Assembly (NCBI GenBank): GCA_003445555.1
Contig: DMDI01000226.1
Span: forward strand, 1 to 5,369
Length of the DNA: 5,369 nucleotides
Direction: 5' to 3'
From: Desulfotomaculum sp.
GTDB lineage: Bacteria > Bacillota > Desulfotomaculia > Desulfotomaculales > Nap2-2B
Part shown: positions 1 through 4,057 of the stretch, in pieces
Numbering within the stretch: position 1 is the stretch's first letter
How the letters are laid out: every line of letters starts with the position of its first letter
Program-made: the position numbers and the translations under genes
The notes under the pieces: generated by a model
Seen by the model: only the letters and a program-made list of their open reading frames with translations
Database searches by the model: none
Told to the model about the DNA's origin: nothing

Positions 1-203
1 ATGGGGCAAGGTGATCATGCTGCTTATGCGATGGTGGGTTTCGCCTACGCCGGAATGAAAGAAACAGAGCCTGAGGGTCTGGCAGCCTGGCCCCCCTGGG
101 CGCGCTTTACCCTTTATCAGGGAGGATTAACCATACTTTCTTTAATGACCGCCGTGCTGGTGATTGCCCCGCTGAAACCCTGGACAATCTGGCGGACGCG
201 AAG
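1..203 (+). repeat. 203-bp direct repeat, left copy
   Basis: Bases 1-203 match 3818-4020 in the same orientation. I see only two differences, T/A at 108 (3925) and T/C at 117 (3934), about 99 % identity. The match ends abruptly after 203/4020. Its left limit cannot be fixed because the window starts there, so the true repeat may be longer. The two copies bracket the AT-rich island. Confidence 0.95.
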
Positions 204-222
204 GGCTAGGCGCAAGGGGTAA
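1..222 (+). CDS. 3' part of a small membrane-protein gene, repeat copy 1 (5' partial)
   Basis: The frame is open from the first base and ends at TAA 220-222. The ATG at position 1 is only an internal methionine codon as far as can be judged: there is no upstream sequence to show a ribosome binding site, and the second copy stays open further upstream. The encoded tail has an acidic, Pro/Trp-rich stretch (residues 20-36), one hydrophobic helix (about residues 42-60, TILSLMTAVLVIAPL) and a strongly basic end (RTRRARRKG), the layout of a protein anchored by a C-terminal membrane helix with a cytoplasmic basic tail. I do not recognise the family. The same coding sequence recurs at 3818-4020 with one amino-acid change (Phe36 here, Leu there) and a different C-terminal tail. 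GC content is clearly above that of the island that follows. Real coding is likely; the function is unknown. Confidence 0.5.
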   Translation: MGQGDHAAYAMVGFAYAGMKETEPEGLAAWPPWARFTLYQGGLTILSLMTAVLVIAPLKPWTIWRTRRARRKG

Positions 223-247
223 AGGGTAAAAAAGGTTATTGCCTTAG

Positions 248-490
248 CTCAGAAAATCTTCTAACGACAACGATTATGACGAGCAATTACAATGTCTTTC
301 AACGACTGTTGATTTTGCCTCTTTCGATGTTGATTTTGAATATAAGATGATCCATCCTGAAATAGATAAGAAAAAATTAAATTGGGGTTTCAACTTGATT
401 AAAGAAAAGGAAAATGAACCATGGAAAATAGATGACATGGGAATAGATTGGGATAATGTTCCACCAACAGATTGGGATAATCCTGCCTAA
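248..490 (+). pseudogene. C-terminal remnant of a hypothetical, possibly exported protein
   Basis: An open frame of 80 codons runs from just after TAG 245-247 to TAA 488-490. It has protein-like composition and no plausible start at its head: the first in-frame ATG is at 347, one third of the way in, with no ribosome binding site. The residues alternate in a beta-strand-like way (VDFASFDVDFEYKM), followed by NWGFNLIKEKENEPWKIDDMG and an Asp/Trp-rich tail (GIDWDNVPPTDWDN). The pattern 'hydrophobic strands, then PWKIDDMG' recalls the last strands of NTF2-like or DUF4829-type secreted domains, but this is from memory and weak. The N-terminal part is missing where the left 203-bp repeat ends, so the simplest reading is a gene beheaded at the island's left junction. 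Another frame is open over 229-355, so a frameshift is also possible. Confidence 0.5.
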
Positions 491-640
491 GACTAAAAAG
501 GAGTATTCCTGTAATCATTAAAAACTTTATGCTGACTTACCCGGAGGGGGAAAAACAGAGGCTTGGACAGAATTTTTTATCCCGGGAGAAGAATGAGGGA
601 TAATCAAGAACCTTATTTAAAGTAAGGGCAACCTGAAAAA
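491..640. other. AT-rich intergenic stretch, nothing firm
   Basis: No convincing gene is seen. A 24-codon frame (529-603) begins with ATG but lacks a ribosome binding site at a usable distance; the nearest, AAGGAG, is about 25 bases upstream. A 7-bp inverted repeat, TTATCCC (577-583) with GGGATAA (597-603), has a 13-base loop and no U-tract, so it is not a typical terminator on either strand. Confidence 0.5.
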
Positions 641-727
641 TTAACCAAAACTTTACACTTTCTTAACAAAAAATTAACCGAATCTTAACAATTTCTTAAT
701 CAAAACCAAATTATTTTAAGGTATAAT
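641..727 (+). promoter_or_regulatory. PhoP-binding Pho box (six repeats) with -10 element
   Basis: Six hexamers follow one another at exactly 11-bp steps: TTAACC (641), TTTACA (652), TTAACA (663), TTAACC (674), TTAACA (685) and TTAATC (696), each separated by 5 bp. This is the TT(A/C)ACA-N5 direct-repeat pattern bound by the response regulator PhoP in Bacillus and related Firmicutes, where four repeats (two PhoP dimers) are usual. A perfect -10, TATAAT, lies at 722-727, 20 bp after the last repeat. No good -35 hexamer is present at 17 bp, as expected for an activator-dependent promoter. Predicted transcription starts near 734 and runs toward the RNA leader and the exported-protein genes. The repeat pattern is seen directly; binding by PhoP is inferred from the family. 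Confidence 0.85.
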
Positions 728-789
728 AGCCTTCAAGTACCAGAAAGTAGCAATTTATTTATGGGGGTTGATTATAAAAAGTCCAAGTC

Positions 790-821
790 TTAAAAGTAAA
801 GGAAAAATATTACTATATAAT
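790..821 (+). promoter_or_regulatory. Second candidate promoter just upstream of the leader RNA
   Basis: A perfect TATAAT at 816-821 would place a start near 828, two bases before the first paired segment of the predicted RNA aptamer at 830. The -35 region is poor: TTAAAA at 790-795 is 20 bp away. The case rests mainly on the -10 and its position relative to the RNA. It would allow the leader to be transcribed independently of the Pho-box promoter. Confidence 0.35.
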
Positions 822-829
822 TTAGGGTA

Positions 830-926
830 GTACCAAAAGACATTAAGTCTTGTCGAAAGACAGGGTGCAAAGAAATAGGGCTAAGGCCGTTCATAACTAC
901 AGTTGGTGGGTTGCACGAGACGGTAC
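830..926 (+). ncRNA. GEMM-I-like (c-di-GMP-I class) riboswitch candidate
   Basis: Several hallmarks of the cyclic di-GMP-I aptamer occur in order. A 6-bp hairpin is capped by a GAAA tetraloop (CTTGTC 849-854, GAAA 855-858, GACAGG 859-864). GCAAAG follows at 867-872. GGGCTAAGG at 878-886 resembles the CCUAAG half of the tetraloop receptor, and CTAC at 897-900 sits where the other half is expected. GGGTTGC is at 908-914, near the conserved 3' end. An outer pairing, GTACC (830-834) with GGTAC (922-926), can close the structure. Differences from the family are real: the usual 5' GGCAAAC strand is missing, GGGTGC replaces GGGACGC, and GTGCAA (865-870) can pair with TTGCAC (911-916). It may be a divergent or decayed member, or a different RNA with a similar fold. 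It lies upstream of exported-protein genes, a common position for this class in clostridia. Confidence 0.5.
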
Positions 927-960
927 AAAAACTTTCTTAAGGCCTTTTCTCAAAAAAGAA

Positions 961-1007
961 GGAAGGGGGTGGATTCAATGGGCAATGAAAATAAAAGTGG
1001 TTCGTGA
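961..1007 (+). CDS. Short leader ORF of nine codons, or the start of a frameshifted gene
   Basis: A strong ribosome binding site, GGAAGGGGG (961-969), sits 8 bases before ATG 978. The frame reads MGNENKSGS and stops at TGA 1005-1007, inside the 5' arm of the folded element that follows. It may be a leader peptide whose translation affects that fold. Alternatively it is the start of a gene broken by a frameshift near 1003-1008: the adjacent frame continues EATGDSPYKLSTQQQP and stays open to 1182. I cannot choose between these from sequence alone. Confidence 0.3.
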
Positions 1008-1064
1008 GGCAACCGGGGATAGCCCGTACAAGCTAAGCACCCAACAGCAGCCTGACAAACCACT
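996..1064 (+). ncRNA. Predicted three-way-junction RNA element in the leader
   Basis: AGTGGTT (996-1002) pairs with AACCACT (1058-1064). Inside it, AGGC (1007-1010) pairs with GCCT (1050-1053), with two further pairs possible between them (1004-1005 with 1055-1056). The enclosed segment can form CGGG-gatag-CCCG (1014-1026) and a weak GCT/AGC hairpin (1032-1048). I recognise no known family. It could be an expression platform or an independent regulatory RNA; part of the pairing could be chance. Confidence 0.35.
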
Positions 1065-1151
1065 GCCAACATGTTACCATACCATAGGGCTTTTTGTAAA
1101 ATCTGAAGGGAGTGCACAGAGTTATTTTATTTTCGGAAGGAGGAAAAACAA
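1065..1151 (+). promoter_or_regulatory. 3' end of leader with a strong ribosome binding site
   Basis: No further structure is obvious here until GGAAGGAGG at 1135-1143, an almost perfect Shine-Dalgarno sequence 8 bases before ATG 1152. This fixes the start of the first exported-protein gene. Confidence 0.7.
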
Positions 1152-1505
1152 ATGCCAAACCGGCGTTTCATTTACCAATTAACTTTTATCATGGTACTGT
1201 CGCTGCTGTTAGTTACCGCACTTGCTACGTCCGGATTTGCAGCGGAAAACGTTAAAGCAACTGTTCCCCAGTTTGAGCCCTTAGTTAAAGAATTTATCCA
1301 GAAGGACACAGAATTGAGAAACTGGAAGTTACTGGACCTGAAAATCAGGCCAGTTTCGGAGAAACTCGAAGGAACAACGGCGGAAGTTGTTTTTGACGTT
1401 GAGAGAATTCATCTTTTGAACTATGAACGGCCTGAACTCGTGCCGGTGCTCAAGGCAAGAATTGCATTTTTGGAACAAAACAAATGCTGTAAAAAATCCT
1501 ATTAA
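1152..1505 (+). CDS. Small exported protein of unknown function, possibly C-terminally truncated
   Basis: 117 residues. The start is fixed by GGAAGGAGG 8 bases upstream. The N-terminus is a classic Sec signal peptide: basic MPNRR, hydrophobic core about 7-26, and a signal-peptidase-I-like site after GFAA (about residue 31). The mature part, about 86 residues, has an amphipathic helix (QFEPLVKEFIQKD), a beta-rich middle (NWKLLDLKIRPVSEKL, TAEVVFDVERIHLL) and a helical end (VLKARIAFLEQNK). I do not recognise the family. The last residues, CCKKSY, look unlike the rest, and base composition turns sharply AT-rich from about 1480. The C-terminus may therefore have been cut by a frameshift or a recombination joint; an adjacent frame stays open to about 1527. 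Only 23 bases separate it from the next gene, so the two are probably co-transcribed from the Pho-box/riboswitch leader. Confidence 0.75.
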   Translation: MPNRRFIYQLTFIMVLSLLLVTALATSGFAAENVKATVPQFEPLVKEFIQKDTELRNWKLLDLKIRPVSEKLEGTTAEVVFDVERIHLLNYERPELVPVLKARIAFLEQNKCCKKSY

Positions 1506-1528
1506 AATTAAAAGGGAGGATACATAAC

Positions 1529-2515
1529 GTGATAAATACTTTTAAAAAACCCATTATTAACTTAATTACGGTTGTTGTAATATCATTTTGCTTTTTAGTA
1601 AACATGATATGCGTAACACAAGCTCAAACCTCTGTTTCACAAAAAAGAAGCGAAGAGGATATAAAAATTCAATTGGAATCTGAGCTTAAAAATTCCATAC
1701 CCTTTCTTGAAGAAACTGATCGTGACAATGTTACAATAATAAATACAGATTTGGGTTATTCATATAATGAAAAAGAAGGATTAATGAAAATTGATGTTTA
1801 TAAAGTAGATAAAAACGGTATGGTTACGTTAAAGACCGGTCAAAAGATACCTGTGTTACAAGAAAAAGAGCTAGACCTATCATATGATAGTGGAATATTA
1901 GCTACGTATGAACCATATCGACGCGTAAAAAGCAATAATGGTTACCGAAAATGTGAGGGTTATATTAACCTTCCGAGTAGTTCTAATCTTAGAGGTGTTG
2001 ATAGTTCAGGAGAGGCAGCTTATAATTATTTTGGTATTGAAAATACCTATGGAGTAAATGATGAATGTGGTTTATTTTATGCATCTGGCACTTACAACAA
2101 CAAATGGTGGGTTTATCATAATTTTAATGGAAACTGGGTATGGGATATGAAACCAACTGGTGGGATATCCCCAGGAACGCGTGTCTTTATGAGGCTATAT
2201 GTTCCACAAGACAATCAGCTTGCCTTTAGGTATGAGTATAGTGGAGGAAGTGAAACTATTTTGTATACTAGTGGGTGTGGTAGTACGAAGTATAATGGCG
2301 CAAACCAAAAGTTACGTAGATTAACCACATTACTGGTAAATAATACTAATTCCTATTCTCGTGATAATATCTGGCAAAACATATATATTGCTACTCCTAG
2401 TAACATGCATTTATGGGGAACATCAGACACAAGCGGAGTAACTACAACAAATTATGTATCTGTAACAGAGACTAATAGATATTATAACGAAACGGTAAAT
2501 ATAAATATTCCATAA
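1529..2515 (+). CDS. Exported beta-rich protein of unknown function (YrpD-like?)
   Basis: 328 residues from GTG 1529, which is preceded by AGGGAGGA (1513-1520) 8 bases upstream. Residues 1-33 form a signal peptide: lysines at 6-7, hydrophobic core 10-28, likely cleavage near TQAQ (30-33). Residues 40-120 are charged and helix/strand mixed. Residues about 138-328 are rich in Gly, Asn, Tyr, Trp, Ser and Thr, with beta character, e.g. WWVYHNFNGNWVWDMKP (193-209) and RVFMRLYVPQDNQLAFRY (218-235). Three Cys (142, 180, 250) lie in this domain and two more in the signal peptide. The segment GYINLPSSSNLRG...YNYFGIEN...CGLFYASGTYNNKWWVYH resembles, from memory, the secreted Bacillus YrpD family, itself uncharacterised. 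No catalytic motif is evident. It is probably the second gene of the operon begun at 1152. AT-rich codon use sets it apart from the gene before it. Confidence 0.8.
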   Translation: MINTFKKPIINLITVVVISFCFLVNMICVTQAQTSVSQKRSEEDIKIQLESELKNSIPFLEETDRDNVTIINTDLGYSYNEKEGLMKIDVYKVDKNGMVTLKTGQKIPVLQEKELDLSYDSGILATYEPYRRVKSNNGYRKCEGYINLPSSSNLRGVDSSGEAAYNYFGIENTYGVNDECGLFYASGTYNNKWWVYHNFNGNWVWDMKPTGGISPGTRVFMRLYVPQDNQLAFRYEYSGGSETILYTSGCGSTKYNGANQKLRRLTTLLVNNTNSYSRDNIWQNIYIATPSNMHLWGTSDTSGVTTTNYVSVTETNRYYNETVNINIP

Positions 2516-2790
2516 ATAATATAAAATAGCTAGGGGCAAGGATAAATATACATCCGTGTTCGGTTAACTAGTTTATTACAGCGACCTTGTGAGAAAAATA
2601 GAATAAATTATTAGCAGTTAATACCAGGACAGGTAAATAATGATGGTTTTGATATATGATTTAAAGTGCTGGAACCTCTTAATTCAAATTGCTCGGACAT
2701 TATATTTGGCATTATATGGTTAACCGGTCACGTATGGATAAGTATATAATTTATCATTGCCCCCAAATATATCTTGAGGAGTGTATTTTT
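2516..2790 (+). promoter_or_regulatory. Intergenic region with candidate promoters for the downstream gene
   Basis: No terminator or gene is seen. Two promoter-like combinations face the next gene: TTGCTC (2689-2694) with TTATAT (2712-2717) at 17 bp, and a perfect TATAAT (2745-2750) whose only -35-like match, TTAACC (2720-2725), is 19 bp away inside the palindrome GGTTAACC. The 275-base gap suggests that the downstream gene is transcribed separately from 1152-2515. GAGGAG (2776-2781), 9 bases before ATG 2791, is its ribosome binding site. Confidence 0.35.
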
Positions 2791-3612
2791 ATGAAAAACT
2801 TTACAAAAACAGTTACATTAACTATTTGCATTATAACCGCATTTTTCGCTTTTGTTCAGTCTAGTCCCGCTCGAGAACCAGTTGTAACCGTTGCATACAA
2901 TAATGACAGGAATATTGTTTATAATAATGCATTACCATACTGTTTTAATGGATATAATCTTATCCCACTGCGTCAGACATGCGATATTCTTCAAATACCT
3001 GTCAGGTGGGACAATGCAAAAAAAATAATAGTAGGCAATACTCCAGATACGTTTAGTTTTAACCTTGATTCAAATCAAATCTATAATGATAAAAATAAAA
3101 GCACTTTTTATTTGCCTGTAAAACCCCAAATGCGAAATAATGTGCTTTATGTACCTGTAAAGTTTTTTAGAGATGGATTGGGACTAGGAGTAGAATGGAA
3201 TTCCAAACTGAATAAAGTTACTATCTCTCCTGCTTCCGAAAACCGTCAGAACCAAATTGCTGTTACGAACTTAACAGAAAAAGTTGAGTTGTTGAAGAAT
3301 GGTGACAGGAGTGTTTGTTTAAGTTTCAATTTAGTAAATTTAACTAATCAGACGATAAATAATATCAGATGGAGAGTAGATTTCATCAAAAGTGATAATA
3401 TGTCTCAAAATCTCAATGATAACTTCAGTTTCAATTTTGGAAGCCTAGGTGTTACATTATTACCAGGGGAAAATAAAAGCGCTTCTTTATCTTTCAATAT
3501 TAGTAAAACACAGCGTGTTAAAAATTACTTTGCTTTTAGGGTTGCTGACGTTAATCATATAAAAGCTTTGGATTTTGAGGAAGATCCTGTTCCGCCAATA
3601 CCAACTTTTTAA
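2791..3612 (+). CDS. Exported copper amine oxidase N-like domain protein
   Basis: 273 residues from ATG 2791, chosen because GAGGAG lies 9 bases upstream and a signal peptide begins exactly there. Upstream extension to 2689 gives non-signal sequence without a ribosome binding site. Residues 1-27 are a signal peptide ending near SSPA. Residues about 36-147 match the copper amine oxidase N-terminal-like domain (Pfam PF07833): NLIPLRQTCDILQIPVRWD followed by KKIIVG, then LYVPVKFFRDGLGLGVEWN and NKVTI, the two characteristic '(V)PLR...LG..V.WD...V.I' hairpins. The catalytic oxidase part is absent, as is usual for these Gram-positive proteins, which are thought to act at the cell surface. Residues 150-255 form a second, beta-rich domain with an FxLYD/Ig-like pattern (SVCLSFNLVNLTNQTINNIRWRV; VTLLPGENKSASLSF). 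The tail is Pro-rich. The function is unknown. It shares the export and AT-rich character of the two genes before it. Confidence 0.85.
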   Translation: MKNFTKTVTLTICIITAFFAFVQSSPAREPVVTVAYNNDRNIVYNNALPYCFNGYNLIPLRQTCDILQIPVRWDNAKKIIVGNTPDTFSFNLDSNQIYNDKNKSTFYLPVKPQMRNNVLYVPVKFFRDGLGLGVEWNSKLNKVTISPASENRQNQIAVTNLTEKVELLKNGDRSVCLSFNLVNLTNQTINNIRWRVDFIKSDNMSQNLNDNFSFNFGSLGVTLLPGENKSASLSFNISKTQRVKNYFAFRVADVNHIKALDFEEDPVPPIPTF

Positions 3613-3621
3613 TATGATTTA

Positions 3622-3675
3622 TGTCAAGGGGGCAGGGTTATTGACATTGCGGTATGTGTCAACGACACTGCCCTC
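3622..3675. repeat. Degenerate REP-like palindrome downstream of the exported-protein gene
   Basis: TGTCAA (3622-3627) is inverted as TTGACA (3641-3646) and repeated as TGTCAA (3657-3662). A larger hairpin is possible: GGGGGCAG (3628-3635) with CTGCCCTC (3668-3675), one G-U pair included, enclosing TTGACA/TGTCAA with a 10-base loop. No U-tract follows, so it is not a standard terminator, although it could protect the 3' end of the mRNA. Its left part resembles the intact REP at 3753-3779. Confidence 0.55.
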
Positions 3676-3698
3676 ATTCGTGCTAATAAAACATTTCA

Positions 3699-3757
3699 AG
3701 TGTCAAGGGGACATAGTGTCATAGTGTCATAGTGTCATGTCAGTGTCTGTCAGTGTC
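3699..3757. repeat. Short tandem repeats made of REP-derived units
   Basis: AGTGTCAAGGGGACA (3699-3713) is repeated exactly at 3752-3766. Between them are three perfect tandem copies of TAGTGTCA (3714-3737) and two of TGTCAGTGTC (3738-3757). The units look like slippage products of the edge of the neighbouring palindrome. Confidence 0.85.
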
Positions 3758-3779
3758 AAGGGGACAGGTCCCTTGACAC
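3753..3779. repeat. REP-like palindrome
   Basis: GTGTCAAGGG (3753-3762) and CCCTTGACAC (3770-3779) are perfect 10-base inverted arms; with one bulged G the stem extends by GAC/GTC to nearly no loop. Palindromes of this GTGTCAAGGG type are dispersed in many copies in Peptococcaceae-like and other genomes, and are often linked to REP-associated IS200-like tyrosine transposases (RAYTs). No transposase is in this window, so it would be a non-autonomous copy. Confidence 0.75.
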
Positions 3780-4036
3780 CCGTGCCAGGGATTCGCCTTA
3801 CCGGGCTGCCGGTGGGGATGGGGCAAGGTGATCATGCTGCTTATGCGATGGTGGGTTTCGCCTACGCCGGAATGAAAGAAACAGAGCCTGAGGGTCTGGC
3901 AGCCTGGCCCCCCTGGGCGCGCTTAACCCTTTACCAGGGAGGATTAACCATACTTTCTTTAATGACCGCCGTGCTGGTGATTGCCCCGCTGAAACCCTGG
4001 ACAATCTGGCGGACGCGAAGATTAAATATTTCTTGA
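3780..4036 (+). pseudogene. 3' part of a small membrane-protein gene, repeat copy 2
   Basis: The frame shared with repeat copy 1 continues upstream of the repeat (VPGIRLTGLPVGMGQGDHAAY) as far as the REP-like palindrome, and ends at TGA 4034-4036. The open frame formally reaches back to 3737, but its first codons would be the REP repeats (SVSVSV), so coding there is unlikely. The C-terminus is RTRRLNIS instead of RTRRARRKG, so one of the two tails is secondary. The hydrophobic helix and the WPPWAR motif are conserved. I see no ribosome binding site for a short version, and ATG 3874 is not preceded by one. I therefore read it as a 5'-truncated gene cut by the island or the REP cluster, or a duplicated 3' fragment. 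Its TGA is in the same frame as the gene starting at 4058. Confidence 0.45.
3818..4020 (+). repeat. 203-bp direct repeat, right copy
   Basis: This is the same sequence as 1-203 apart from two substitutions (3925, 3934). It begins 38 bases after the REP-like palindrome. Beyond 4020 the sequence departs completely from the left copy (ATTAAATATT here, GGCTAGGCGC there). Confidence 0.95.
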
Positions 4037-4057
4037 AAAGGACGGAAAATAAAGGCC

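Noticed and set aside
577..603. Rho-independent terminator after the gene remnant
   Set aside because: There is a 7-bp stem with a 13-base loop, no downstream U-tract on the plus strand and none on the minus strand.
850..1182. A 110-codon frame starting at TTG 850
   Set aside because: It starts inside the GAAA-capped hairpin of the leader RNA, has no ribosome binding site, and overlaps the well-supported gene at 1152. Only the part after about 1005 could be real, as a frameshifted continuation of the ORF at 978.
2689..2790. Longer start for the copper amine oxidase N-like gene
   Set aside because: The extra 34 residues precede a perfect signal peptide and lack a ribosome binding site; ATG 2791 has GAGGAG at the right distance.
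3628..3675. Rho-independent terminator after 3612
   Set aside because: The hairpin is good but is followed by ATTCGTGC rather than a U-tract; it is better explained as a REP-like palindrome.
3699..3779. CRISPR-like array
   Set aside because: The repeats are 8-15 bases and directly abutting, without spacers of regular length.
1..3817. The island as a simple transposon with target-site duplication
   Set aside because: The flanking repeat is 203 bp, there are no terminal inverted repeats at the two inner junctions that I can see, and no transposase or integrase gene is present.
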